This document shows positions 1 to 9,233 of a stretch of 22,131 nucleotides of DNA, piece after piece; the stretch's first letter is position 1; each line of letters opens with the position of its first letter. This stretch comes from Acidobacteriota bacterium (GTDB lineage: Bacteria; Acidobacteriota; Terriglobia; Terriglobales; Acidobacteriaceae). Position numbers and translations under genes: made by a program. Below the pieces are notes generated by a model. That model saw only the letters and a list, made by a program, of their open reading frames with translations. It did not search any database and was not told the origin of the DNA. Location of the stretch: the NCBI GenBank assembly GCA_021779695.1, contig JAJYAE010000034.1:1-22131 (forward strand), given 5' to 3'.

Positions 1-30
1 GTGGGCCACGATTACGGTGAAACAAAAAAT

Positions 31-121
31 GCGGCCCACATCAGAGCGGAATCCCGGCCCACATCACACTGGAATCAGCGGCCCACATGCAATGGAATCC
101 CCGGCCCACATGAACCGGAAT
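31..121. repeat. Four 23-24 bp repeats, possible IS21-family terminal repeat cluster
   Basis: Four direct copies of a unit with core GGCCCACAT begin at 33, 56, 80 and 103 (spacing 23, 24 and 23 bp). Each core is followed six or seven bases later by GGAAT. Position 1-7 carries the same GGCCCAC core in the opposite orientation. Multiple, degenerate, roughly 20-25 bp terminal repeats rich in GGCCCAC are a known feature of IS21-family (istA/istB) element ends, so this is probably one end or a leftover of such an element, with the body outside the window. No istA or istB coding sequence is visible to confirm it. The open frame across the repeats is not convincing as a gene. Confidence 0.5.
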
Positions 122-178
122 ACGCATCTATGCAAGGCCGTGTGTTATGCCGCCGCGTAGCAATGCCTCAGGGTCGGA

Positions 179-2047
179 TCAATTGACTCTCGCGCCACCT
201 GTCTCAATGTTGTTGACACGCTCCGGTAGCTTGACTGATACCACGCCATTACCTTCCCGGACGGAATAAAACCGGTTGGCAGCCAAATGCATCAGCGTCT
301 CTACACTTCCGTCCGGCCATAGGACTTCTACTTTGTCCACGATTTGATGGCCTCCTAGCCCAAAGTGCACGCGAAGATCGTTCTGTGATAAGTAGCTACC
401 GCCGCTGAGGACCTCCCCGAGCTGCACGAGGTTACCCGCGATCACGCGCACCCGCGCATTCAGAGCCAGACGATTGCACTGAACACCCTCAAGCTGAAAG
501 CTGATCCAATGATTTTGCGCTCCGCCTTCCGGGCGTAAAATCATCGGTTGTCCCTTCAGATTCTCGACAACCGCTTCAAGCTTTCCGTCGTTAAACAAGT
601 CGCCGATGGCCATCCCGCGGCTCACTTGCGGAGTGCGGATCGCAGATCCCGCCTCTTTGCTAATGTCCTTGAAGGCTCCGTTGCGCTGATTGACGAACAG
701 CAACTTTGGCTCGAGGTACTTCAGGCTCGAATTAAATTGATCGACTTGTGGATACACGTGTCCATTGACCAGTAAGATGTCCAGCCAGCCATCGTTATCG
801 AAATCTACAAAGGCATCACCCCAACCAACATAGCCTCGCGTGCCCCTGCCTATTCCAGACGGGACAGACACGTCGGTAAAGTTCATTCCGCCGTCATTGC
901 GATAGAACGCGGCGTATTCGCTGTCAAAGTGGGAGATCAGGATAGACATGCGCCCCGTATGCAGATAGTCGCCCACGGCAATGCCCATATTCGCTTGCCT
1001 TGCTCCGCTGTCGCTCAATCCCACACCGGACGTGAAGCCCACATCCTCGAAGATACCCCGCCCGTTGCCCTGATAAAGGTAGTTCGGCTGGCTATCATTG
1101 GCTACCAACAGATCAAGCTTGCCTCTGTTGCCAAAGTCCGACCAGAGTGCCGTCAGACCGTACCGTCGCTCTTCATCGCCCACGCCCGCTCGTCTGGATA
1201 CATCTGTGAACATTCCATTGCGGTCGTTGTGATAGAGGTTGTCCGGAGATCCTTTGAGCCCGCGCGGCCCGCATTGAACATCGATGCCCATGTACTTACA
1301 TGTCTCGCTAGAGCCGAATTCAGCCATGTCGTGAAGGTCAAAATCTACATAATGGGAGACAAACAGGTCAGCCCAACCATCTTTGTCGTAATCTCCAAAG
1401 GCCGCGCCTGTGGCCCATGAGTGGTCACCGCCGAGTCCGGCAGCCTGAGTAACATCGGTAAATGTGCCGTCACCGTTATTGCGATACAGAACAACTCCGC
1501 CAAAGCATGTCACCAATAGATCTGGCCAGCCGTCGTTGTTGTAATCTCCAACAACGGCACCCATGGCCCAGCACGGATATCCAACACCGGCCTTGTCCGT
1601 GACATCGGTAAACGTTCCGTCTCGGTTGTTGTGATAGAGTGCACTCCGTGCCTTCTGTCCGTGGAGCGCCATTTCCACACTTTGTGCATTCGTGAAATAT
1701 ATGTCAGGCCAGCCGTCGCGATCATAATCAATCAGCGCAACGCCCCCGCTCATCGATTCGACAATGAATTTCTGCTCCGGACTGGATAAGTGTTCAAACT
1801 GAATTCCAGTTGAGGCAGTGATGTCAACCAGTTCCGGATAGCTTGCGGCGGACTCGTTATCAGCCTTTGATACTGCGCTCGAATGTCCCGGCCGCGGCTG
1901 CCGCGAAGGGGAGGACTTCGCCTGCGCCCAGCTTGCTTGAGAGGCAGCCACTAAGAGGAATAGAGCGGCAACGCCTGCAAATCCAAGGCCTGGATTTGGT
2001 GTACCGATCTTGACCATCGAGCTTCGCAGTTTGCAAACAATGCTCAT
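179..2047 (-). CDS. Secreted FG-GAP/VCBS repeat protein with C-terminal ASPIC/UnbV domain (CRTAC1-like)
   Basis: The 622-residue product begins with a hydrophobic signal segment (about residues 20-40, likely cleavage after AQA at 43), so it is probably exported. Then come repeated FG-GAP/VCBS blades with calcium-loop motifs of the DxDxDG type, for example DYDRDG at 107-112, DYNNDG at 168-173 and DYDKDG at 219-224, each paired with a 'YHNNxDGTFTDVT'-like strand. This suggests a seven-bladed beta-propeller. Residues about 512-600 match the ASPIC/UnbV domain (NHWISFQLEG at its start, VLWPDGS near its end). Proteins of this architecture are abundant in Acidobacteriota and planctomycete-like genomes, but their ligand is generally unknown. 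A weak GAAGAG precedes the ATG at 2047; the in-frame ATG at 2017 has no better site. It lies 282 bp downstream of the GH51 gene on the same strand and could be co-transcribed, but that is inference. Confidence 0.9.
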   Translation of the reverse strand: MSIVCKLRSSMVKIGTPNPGLGFAGVAALFLLVAASQASWAQAKSSPSRQPRPGHSSAVSKADNESAASYPELVDITASTGIQFEHLSSPEQKFIVESMSGGVALIDYDRDGWPDIYFTNAQSVEMALHGQKARSALYHNNRDGTFTDVTDKAGVGYPCWAMGAVVGDYNNDGWPDLLVTCFGGVVLYRNNGDGTFTDVTQAAGLGGDHSWATGAAFGDYDKDGWADLFVSHYVDFDLHDMAEFGSSETCKYMGIDVQCGPRGLKGSPDNLYHNDRNGMFTDVSRRAGVGDEERRYGLTALWSDFGNRGKLDLLVANDSQPNYLYQGNGRGIFEDVGFTSGVGLSDSGARQANMGIAVGDYLHTGRMSILISHFDSEYAAFYRNDGGMNFTDVSVPSGIGRGTRGYVGWGDAFVDFDNDGWLDILLVNGHVYPQVDQFNSSLKYLEPKLLFVNQRNGAFKDISKEAGSAIRTPQVSRGMAIGDLFNDGKLEAVVENLKGQPMILRPEGGAQNHWISFQLEGVQCNRLALNARVRVIAGNLVQLGEVLSGGSYLSQNDLRVHFGLGGHQIVDKVEVLWPDGSVETLMHLAANRFYSVREGNGVVSVKLPERVNNIETGGARVN

Positions 2048-2329
2048 TTCACTCTTCAGTGCGACGTCCGGACTGGTAGTCGCTTACTTTATTTTGCGCC
2101 GGCTGCGACGCAGCGCGAGAGGTCGCAGTCCGCCGCGTTGGCAATATCTTGCAAGGCCACCGGGGATGGATCCATGCCGCAAGCGTTTCGAACGTCCTTC
2201 ACGGAGCTCGTTAGCTCTAGGATCGTTGCAAACGTCAAACATCCGATTCGTCAGTAGGCATATCACAGTTGCTATGCACTGCGACCGGCGAATGGGATGG
2301 CAGAGCCATCCAGTTGACTCATCTTGAAG

Positions 2330-4231
2330 TTAAAAAACACCTGTAAGTTCAAGGACGTTGATCGAGTACGGTTCAAAGCTGTATTCAAATCGAGGTCCAC
2401 CAAGATGAATTGCGCGCTCAACCGGCACAACGGCATCGGGATGGGCAATCGAGTTGGTCGCGTCGGGTGATTTGCCGCTCATAGTTATCAAGGTAGCCTC
2501 AGGCTTGACGCTGGTCAAACCGTCGAGCGCAATACTGATATGCTTTTCATCCGAGGTTGCGTTTACAAGCTTGATGAACAGCTTATGCTGTCTTTCATCG
2601 CGCGTAACCGAGGCATAGAGGCGCGTAGTTGCCCCGGACAGTTTCGAGGCAACGACTTCAGTCCCGAGGTGATTGGCAAACATTACCTGCGCCCAATAAC
2701 TTGGCGAGCCGTAACTGGAGAGGGCATCGTAGCCAATTAGATCCGACTCCCACTGCATACCGCCTGGGTTGACGTTGACAAACAGCGGCGCATAACTCGC
2801 CATAATCACAATGTCACTGTTACGTTCCATGCCGGTCATCCACGCTGCATCGCCGAGCGCAGCCTGGAGATTGGGGGTCGGCTCGCCCTCGCGCGTGGCC
2901 CATTCGCCAACAAATATCTTTGGGCCGCTACGGTCAGCGTTATCGTAATGATTCGCGTCTGATAGCGACTTCTCGGCCGACATATAGAAGTGCTCGTCCA
3001 AAACGTCGGGCTTGACGCTCTTGACGGGCGCCGTCGCAATCAACTGCAGTTGAGGATAGTGCTGTTTGATCTCTTTGTAGTATTGCGCATAGCGACCGTC
3101 ATAAGATCCTGATCGGTCGAACCAGTCTTCGTTACCGATCTCGACGTAATGCAGAGGGAACGGTGCCGGATGGCCGTCTTTTGCCCGCTCCGCGCCCCAC
3201 TTTGTGCTGGTGTCGCCGGTAACATATTGAATCTCATCGAGTGCATCGTCAATGTAAGGCGCAAGCAGCGGGCCGGGCTCTACATGCTCCTGCATCATCG
3301 AGTAGCCTGCGTACACCGCCAATACAGGCTCGATCTTCAGATCTTCGCACCACTCCAGAAATTCGAGAAGCCCCATACCGTCCGACGAGCGATACCGCCA
3401 GGGACTAGGGTGCGTGGGGCGATCAACCAGCGGTCCAATGGTTTTCTTCCACTCATAACGCTCCGAAATATGATTGCCTTCCAAATAGTTCCCACCGGGC
3501 AAACGAAGGAATGCGGGGTGCATAGCAGCAAGCATCTTCATCAAGTCGATGCGATTCCCGTTTGGCCGATTGTGATAGGTGGGTGGAAAAAGCGAGACGA
3601 GATCGAGCCACAAGGTCGCCGGGCGCGGAATTGTCAGGAGCAGGTGATTGTTGTCGGAGACGGACACCTGCCCCGTCTTGAGCGTGAATGTGATTTGCTT
3701 CCATTCCCCAGTTAATCCCCTTACGGTCGTACTCGCAGCGGTTGCGCCCGACTGATCATTGACGAGGCTTACGGTGACGGGGACTCCAGGAGTATCAGTT
3801 TTCGCATAAAAGGATCCTGTATAGACAGTCTGCGGGCGCACGGCGATACCCCAGAAGCCATCATTTTGTATGCCGGCAGGCGCAGTCTCGGATGCAGCGG
3901 ACACGCTCAACTTGAGACTGCGCGGTAGTGCAGCGCTCGGTCCGGAACTTTCGTCAACAGAGATGTCTACCATAGAATCTCCGCGCGCAACCTGTGTCCA
4001 ATGGAAAAGAGGACGCCTTCCGGGGCCGATCGTGCGGTCGCGAACCAACTCGGCATAGAGGCCGCCGTCATAGGAAAAGTTGATCTCCTCGGTCATCAGA
4101 CCGTACAGCATCGAACTCACCTTAGCGGTAGGCTGGTTGACTTGAATGGCAAGCGAGGGTACTTGCGCCAAGAGCCCAACGGGAGCTCCAAGCAGGCTGA
4201 GAATAACGAGGGGGGAGAACCGTTTCCGCAT
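2330..4231 (-). CDS. Secreted GH51 alpha-L-arabinofuranosidase
   Basis: The 633-residue product has a signal peptide (about residues 1-22, ending LLAQ). It begins with the family's N-terminal strand (SSMLYGLMTEEINFSYDGGLYAE, about 39-61), followed by a carbohydrate-binding-like beta insert (about 120-215) and then the (beta/alpha)8 barrel. The two catalytic glutamates of clan GH-A are clear: acid/base E368 in EIGNEDW and nucleophile E443 in FVGEWAT. The barrel motif FLRLPGGNYLEGN (241-253) is also typical. A C-terminal beta-sandwich ends the protein. GH51 enzymes release terminal alpha-L-arabinofuranosyl units from arabinan and arabinoxylan; the signal peptide places this one outside the cytoplasm. 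It diverges from the GH43 gene across a 684-bp gap, which fits joint arabinan breakdown. I see no clear Shine-Dalgarno before the ATG. Substrate specificity cannot be read from sequence alone. Confidence 0.93.
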   Translation of the reverse strand: MRKRFSPLVILSLLGAPVGLLAQVPSLAIQVNQPTAKVSSMLYGLMTEEINFSYDGGLYAELVRDRTIGPGRRPLFHWTQVARGDSMVDISVDESSGPSAALPRSLKLSVSAASETAPAGIQNDGFWGIAVRPQTVYTGSFYAKTDTPGVPVTVSLVNDQSGATAASTTVRGLTGEWKQITFTLKTGQVSVSDNNHLLLTIPRPATLWLDLVSLFPPTYHNRPNGNRIDLMKMLAAMHPAFLRLPGGNYLEGNHISERYEWKKTIGPLVDRPTHPSPWRYRSSDGMGLLEFLEWCEDLKIEPVLAVYAGYSMMQEHVEPGPLLAPYIDDALDEIQYVTGDTSTKWGAERAKDGHPAPFPLHYVEIGNEDWFDRSGSYDGRYAQYYKEIKQHYPQLQLIATAPVKSVKPDVLDEHFYMSAEKSLSDANHYDNADRSGPKIFVGEWATREGEPTPNLQAALGDAAWMTGMERNSDIVIMASYAPLFVNVNPGGMQWESDLIGYDALSSYGSPSYWAQVMFANHLGTEVVASKLSGATTRLYASVTRDERQHKLFIKLVNATSDEKHISIALDGLTSVKPEATLITMSGKSPDATNSIAHPDAVVPVERAIHLGGPRFEYSFEPYSINVLELTGVF

Positions 4232-4915
4232 GGGAGGCCATGGTATTTGACGGCGCGGGCTCAGTGCAAGAGAAAATAACGTTTACTCAAGCGTGTGCTC
4301 GAGGTTGTGCAACTATTGCCCAAGCCGGGGACGCACCTCGATGAGAGCGCTTCCGTCTGTTTTCTGTTCAGGATGCCGGGCGATATAGACATTCGGCGAA
4401 CATGGCGCACAGGCACGTCACATAAGATGTACATCGCTCATTCAGAGGAAATTACAATCATCACCCCTGCGGCAAGGCCGGTGCGCCTGTCCTGAGTTAT
4501 CGGATTGCGACTGGTCCTGTTCGGACCAGGATCAGGCACGGATCGACTGTGTTGCATATAGATAGGAGTGGGGGCCATCTTGACAACCGGCCTTCTTCGG
4601 CGTAGTTGGTGAATAGTTTATAGAAAAGGTTTTCCTGGGTTCTCGTTGAGAATGCCAGTTAAAAACCCCGGAACGACTCGGGCAGAGGCGAGGTGCTGCG
4701 GAGACAGCAGGGAAGGATAGTGGGGTTAAGAAGGTACCTGAATTCGAGCCTGATTGTGGACGCCACACTGCCGCGCGCCTCGCAACATCCTGCAGCGCGC
4801 GTGAGGATCTCTCTGCGGATCAGTAACCTGCTTGTTCGAGACGACGAAGTGGGGGGCTGAATTGCGTTTGGCTCGGACACCAGGTTCTCGATGGCGGTGT
4901 TCTAGGTGAGGTTCT
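4232..4915. other. Divergent intergenic region between GH51 and GH43 genes
   Basis: This 684-bp stretch separates two divergently transcribed arabinose-related glycosidase genes and must hold both promoters. No open frame in it looks like a gene. A perfect 7-bp inverted repeat lies at 4511-4529 inside a larger imperfect one. I could not assign confident -35/-10 boxes. A purine-rich AGGTGAGG (4905-4912) lies just before the GH43 start codon. Confidence 0.6.
4511..4529. promoter_or_regulatory. Inverted repeat, candidate operator or hairpin
   Basis: CTGGTCC (4511-4517) and GGACCAG (4523-4529) form a perfect 7-bp inverted repeat with a 5-base centre. Flanking bases extend a partly overlapping imperfect pair: GTGCGCCTGTCCTG (4481-4494) against CAGGATCAGGCAC (4527-4539). 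Its place between two divergent glycosidase genes suits an operator for a sugar-responsive regulator, but no regulator gene is nearby and no T-run follows, so function is only suggested. Confidence 0.35.
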
Positions 4916-5998
4916 ATGAGTTGTCGAAAAGGTACATTCGCGACGGTCACGGGGATTGGCGCATTGCTATTCGGCGGATTGGGAATACAAACTGCCTCAG
5001 CTCAAACACATTCATCGAGTTCACACATCTTTGCGCTTTCCGGCGATTACGAGGGTGCGCATGATCCCTCCGTGATCAAGGCTGGCGATACCTGGTACGT
5101 ATTTACTACAGGGCTCGCGCCACTTGGTCACATGGCGATCCGCTGCTCGAAGGACCTGCAGGTGTGGAAACTCTGCGGTCAGGTTCTTCGTGAGATTCCA
5201 AAATGGATTCGCATGGAGAGCCCAGGCACAAGAGAACTTTGGGCACCCGATATCTCTTACTTCAACGGTCGGTACCACCTCTATTACGCTTATTCACTCT
5301 TCGGAAAGAATACCTCGGGAATTGCGCTCCTGACGAACAAGACGTTGGATATGACCAGCCCCGACTACAAATGGGTTGACGAGGGATTGGTGCTGCGATC
5401 GCGCGCGCAGGACAACTTCAACGCTATTGATCCAAACCTGGTGGTCGAGACCAATGGGCTAGCGTGGCTAGCCTTTGGCAGCTTCTGGAGCGGCATCAAG
5501 ATGCGACGGATCGATGTCGTGACCGGGAAGCTCTCCGCAGAGGACACGCATCTCTATCCTCTGGCGAGCCGCGAGCGCCCTCAGAATGCCTCAGCCGGGT
5601 CGCCGGATCTGCCTGCTGACTGGGAAGCCGTGGAAGCGCCGTTCATCATTCGCTACGACAGCTTCTACTACCTGTTTGTCTCGTGGGACCTGTGCTGCCG
5701 CGGGGCGAAAAGCAGTTACCGCACCATGGTGGGGCGCTCGCGTTCGGTCACTGGCCCCTATTTAGACGCTACGGGCAAGGCAATGCTGAAAGGTGGCGGT
5801 ACGCCGGTCCTGGTGGGAAATCGTCGATGGGTTGGACCTGGAGGTGCGTCGCTCTATACGGAAGGTGACCAAACGATCATGGTCTTCCATGCATATGACG
5901 CATTTACCGGAAAATCGGCGCTCCAAGTCTCCACAGTAAGCTGGCAGGATGGATGGCCGCAGGTGGGACTCCAGGATGCCGTTCCAAAGGACAAGTAA
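4916..5998 (+). CDS. Secreted GH43 arabinan endo-1,5-alpha-L-arabinosidase-like enzyme
   Basis: The 360-residue product carries a signal peptide (residues 1-30, ending TASAQ) and then a single five-bladed propeller of family GH43. The three expected acidic residues are visible: general base D50 in AHDPSV, pKa-modulating D172 in NAIDPN, and general acid E240 in EAVEAPF. RELWAPDISYFNGRYHLYYA (107-126) and LAFGSFWSGIKM (185-196) are characteristic of the endo-arabinanase branch. Length fits a single-domain enzyme. Such enzymes cut internal alpha-1,5 bonds in arabinan, producing oligosaccharides that a GH51 enzyme can trim. The start is supported by AGGTGAGG a few bases before ATG. An exo-acting or other GH43 specificity cannot be excluded. 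Confidence 0.9.
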   Translation: MSCRKGTFATVTGIGALLFGGLGIQTASAQTHSSSSHIFALSGDYEGAHDPSVIKAGDTWYVFTTGLAPLGHMAIRCSKDLQVWKLCGQVLREIPKWIRMESPGTRELWAPDISYFNGRYHLYYAYSLFGKNTSGIALLTNKTLDMTSPDYKWVDEGLVLRSRAQDNFNAIDPNLVVETNGLAWLAFGSFWSGIKMRRIDVVTGKLSAEDTHLYPLASRERPQNASAGSPDLPADWEAVEAPFIIRYDSFYYLFVSWDLCCRGAKSSYRTMVGRSRSVTGPYLDATGKAMLKGGGTPVLVGNRRWVGPGGASLYTEGDQTIMVFHAYDAFTGKSALQVSTVSWQDGWPQVGLQDAVPKDK

Positions 5999-6146
5999 CC
6001 GTCGGTACCTTTTCAGACGCAGCGTTCGATTCGCGAACTCATTGATGAGAGTGGTGCGGAGCAGTCAGTCAGCATTCTGCATTGCGATTTGCGAGCACTC
6101 GGCGAGAGGGGTAGCATTTTTAGGAGTTCTGCAGCAGGGAATCGCG

Positions 6147-9100
6147 ATGCGGATGTTAGCCTTCAATTTGTTGTTAGCGACGGCTGCTCTGCCGGCGATC
6201 GCCGCAAAGCACGTGACCGTGGCGCAGTTGGAACGCGTCATCGCCAGGGAGCGCGACAAGCCGGATGCGAAGTTGGCCCAGCAACTCGCCGGAATGGAAC
6301 TGACCGAACGACTGAGTGATGCCAAGCTTTCGCGTTGGGAGTCAGAGCTGCCGGGTGCGGAGTCTCGGCGTTCTTTGCTTCTGATATCGGATATGTCAGC
6401 ATTTCTTGATCCCCCCGCGTCAGAGTTTCCTTCCATTTCCCCTCCCAATCTTGCCGCACAACGCCAGCTGATGGAACTAACTGCGGATTATGCCGTCAAG
6501 ACGATGCGACAGTTGCCAAATTTTTTTGCGACGCGCGACACGATCCACTTCGAAGATTCTCCGGCAATGCAACTTGACACCGGCCGCGATGTAGATGGAA
6601 CCTTTACTCCCTTCCAGCCTATTCATCCCGTCAGCAGGTCCAGTGCCACGGTACTCTACCGCAATGGTGGAGAGGTAGTGGGGACAGGAGTGACGACGAG
6701 TACAGAATCTCAACAGGACTCCTCTGGGCTGACCACATCAGGAGAATTTGGACCTATCTTTGGCACTGTACTAGGAGATGCCCCCCAAGGGAAATTGGCC
6801 TGGAGCCACTGGGAGCAGGGCTCGATGGGCTTGGAGGCGGTGTTCAGTTTTGTGGTGCCGCGAGAAGAGTCGCACTTCGAGGTGAAGTTCTGCTGCGTTC
6901 CTTCAGAGAATGGCAGGCGTGTGTTTAAGCGGTTTGTGGGCTATCACGGAGAGATTGCCGTTGATGCTTCGAATGGTTCCATCCTTCGCCTGACGCTAGT
7001 TGCGGACCTTACGAAAACTGATCCTTTGGTCAGATCGGACATTATGGTTGCATACGGTCCCGTCGAAATCGGGGACAGAAGTTACATCTGCCCGATCAAG
7101 AGCGTCTCCATTTCTCTGGCTCCGGCGCAGACGAAGAAGGTCTTGTTGTTCGAGACCCAAGCGAGCAGCCTCATTCAACAGGAAGGCGAAATGAATCGAG
7201 CTCCGCTGCAGACGATGCTGAATGATGTCGTCTTCGGGCAGTATCATCTCTTTCGCACGGATGCGCGCATAGTGGCGGGCGACGACCAGCAATCGGCCGG
7301 TAATTCTTCCGCATTCGCAGGGGCGAACCCCACAAACTTGCCTGGAAGCGTCGTGAAAAACGAGGAGCCCGCGATTCCGGGCAGCCATGTGTCGGCTGGT
7401 TCTGTGGGAGGAAACTCGGCGGTTGAGCCGGCAACGCTGCCTTCGGCGATCGTTCAAACGCCAAGCCCGCCACCGGCGCCGGTTCTGCCCGAGATCGCTG
7501 TGACCGGGCCGGCAGCGCTGCCAGGCACGCTTTCTGTTCCAGACGTCACGCAGAACAGAGCCTTCACCCTGCGCGTAACTACGCGGCTTGTTGACGTGGA
7601 CGTGGTGGCCCTGGACAGGAAGGGTCATCCTGTCACGGGACTGAGGCCGGAAGACTTCGAGATATATGACAACGGCAGGAGACAGTCCGTGCAATTCTTC
7701 ACCAGGGCTGGCGGTGCGTCCGTAGTGCAGACTACCGCAGCGCCGGGTCAGCCTGTCTCTTCACCGGGCCAGCTCGTTTTCTCCAATCGTGTGGGAATGA
7801 CTGCCGATGCGAAGCCTGGCCCTGGAGGTACAGAAGGCAGCGTCACGATTCTGTTGATTGACGCGAACAACTTGGCTTGGGCCGATCTCACGCAAGCCCG
7901 AGCGCAGATGCTGAAGTTTTTACAAAAGCTCACGCCCGGCGAGCGCGTTGGAATCTATGTTCAGACTGCGCGCAGATTTCAAATTTTGGTGGAGGCTACA
8001 AACGATCGTACCTTGCTAGCTTCTGCGTTGAGTCAATGGATGCCCGATGCGGGAGACCTGGCTCGGGCGCAGCAGGAAGAGCAGCGCAACCGACAGCAAT
8101 TCGATTGGGTTGAGAACCCTGATGATCTGCAATATGTAAATGGGACCATGAACACTGCACCGGATACAGTCAGTACGATTGATCCGGAAATGCGCGACTT
8201 CGGTAGCAATCCGGCTCGCAGCGCCTTGACGATGCTGGTTGGCGTTGCCCGGCATCTTGCCGCGATTCCCGGTCACAAGAACCTGGTGTGGGTCGCGAGT
8301 GACAACGTTCTGGCGGACTGGGCCGACATGGCGGCTGGAAGTGACAAGGATAGCCAACACATCGACGACTTCGTCCTGCTCGCACAAGATGAACTGAATG
8401 ACGCGCACGTCAGCATCTATCCCCTCGACGCGTCGCAGTTGGAGACCATGGCAGTCGATCCCAGTCTCGAAAGCCCCAGCGTAGATCTGTCACCCAGCGT
8501 CACTGCACCGCCACAGCACCAGGGCGAGATGGCTGGTCCGGGGCTCGGCCGCTCTGCTACCGAGATGCAGCAGGATATTCACCCAGTTCAGGGCCCTATT
8601 CAAGAATTGGCAGAATCCACTGGCGGGCGAGTCCTTCGCCGCAGCAACAAAATTCAAGTGGCCCTCAACGGCGTGGTCCAAGATGGGCGAGCCACATATC
8701 TGCTCGGCTTTGTTCCCGACTCACCGGCAGACGACCAGTATCACGCGCTAACTATGCAACTCACCACACGGCGCGACATCAAGCTTCGTTACCGCACCGG
8801 CTATCAATCCACGAGGGAACCTACCATTCTGAAGGACCGGTTTCAGCAGGTGATGTGGCAACCGCTCGATGCGAGCGATATCGGACTGAGCGCCCAACCG
8901 GCAGCAGCCTCCGAGGGGACTGCTCTCAAACTCAGCATCGCGGCAAGCGACCTCGATCTGAAACAGCAAGGAGGTCTCTGGAGCGATACATTGGATATTT
9001 TTCTAGTGCAACGGGATGACACCGGACTGAGTGCCAAAGTGAGCGGCCAGACGTTACGTCTCCTGTTAAAGCCTGCGACTTACAATAGGTTGCTCACCCA

Positions 9101-9233
9101 GGGAATCGATTTTGACACGTTTGTGCCAGCGGGTCAAAAGGCCGGTTCAGTGCGGATCGTTGTAGTTGATGAAAATTCGGGAAGCATGGGATCGGTAACA
9201 TTGCCGGGATTAAGACCGCATGGGAATTTGTGA
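6147..9233 (+). CDS. Secreted VWFA-related domain protein (Acidobacteria type)
   Basis: From the ATG at 6147, preceded by GCAGGGA and followed at once by a signal peptide (MRMLAFNLLLATAALPAIAA), the product is 1028 residues. The longer open frame starting at 5949 overlaps GH43 and adds 66 residues with no signal-like N-terminus, so I reject it. Residues about 20-420 form an unassigned region, then a Pro-rich linker (about 430-465). A VWFA-related domain of the Acidobacteria type starts at about 479 (TRLVDVDVVALDRKGHPVTGL), includes the strand ILLIDANN with D572 where a metal-site aspartate is expected, and ends near ATYLLGFVPDS (849-859) and LRYRTGYQ. The full DxSxS metal motif is not evident. 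These proteins are frequent in Acidobacteriota and their role is unknown; surface protein interaction is a guess. It follows GH43 by 148 bp on the same strand. Confidence 0.85.
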   Translation: MRMLAFNLLLATAALPAIAAKHVTVAQLERVIARERDKPDAKLAQQLAGMELTERLSDAKLSRWESELPGAESRRSLLLISDMSAFLDPPASEFPSISPPNLAAQRQLMELTADYAVKTMRQLPNFFATRDTIHFEDSPAMQLDTGRDVDGTFTPFQPIHPVSRSSATVLYRNGGEVVGTGVTTSTESQQDSSGLTTSGEFGPIFGTVLGDAPQGKLAWSHWEQGSMGLEAVFSFVVPREESHFEVKFCCVPSENGRRVFKRFVGYHGEIAVDASNGSILRLTLVADLTKTDPLVRSDIMVAYGPVEIGDRSYICPIKSVSISLAPAQTKKVLLFETQASSLIQQEGEMNRAPLQTMLNDVVFGQYHLFRTDARIVAGDDQQSAGNSSAFAGANPTNLPGSVVKNEEPAIPGSHVSAGSVGGNSAVEPATLPSAIVQTPSPPPAPVLPEIAVTGPAALPGTLSVPDVTQNRAFTLRVTTRLVDVDVVALDRKGHPVTGLRPEDFEIYDNGRRQSVQFFTRAGGASVVQTTAAPGQPVSSPGQLVFSNRVGMTADAKPGPGGTEGSVTILLIDANNLAWADLTQARAQMLKFLQKLTPGERVGIYVQTARRFQILVEATNDRTLLASALSQWMPDAGDLARAQQEEQRNRQQFDWVENPDDLQYVNGTMNTAPDTVSTIDPEMRDFGSNPARSALTMLVGVARHLAAIPGHKNLVWVASDNVLADWADMAAGSDKDSQHIDDFVLLAQDELNDAHVSIYPLDASQLETMAVDPSLESPSVDLSPSVTAPPQHQGEMAGPGLGRSATEMQQDIHPVQGPIQELAESTGGRVLRRSNKIQVALNGVVQDGRATYLLGFVPDSPADDQYHALTMQLTTRRDIKLRYRTGYQSTREPTILKDRFQQVMWQPLDASDIGLSAQPAAASEGTALKLSIAASDLDLKQQGGLWSDTLDIFLVQRDDTGLSAKVSGQTLRLLLKPATYNRLLTQGIDFDTFVPAGQKAGSVRIVVVDENSGSMGSVTLPGLRPHGNL

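Noticed and set aside
31..121. Possible CRISPR-like array at the left edge
   Set aside because: Repeats are degenerate, the units are only 23-24 bp with 6-7 bp variable parts, and no cas genes are present.
929..1420. Plus-strand open frame of 163 residues
   Set aside because: Antisense to the well-supported FG-GAP/UnbV gene and without motifs of its own.
5949..6146. Longer N-terminus for the VWFA-related protein
   Set aside because: Overlaps GH43 and puts 66 Arg-rich residues before an obvious signal peptide that starts at 6147.
6996..7694. Minus-strand open frame of 232 residues
   Set aside because: Antisense to the VWFA-related gene; Arg/His-rich low-plausibility protein.
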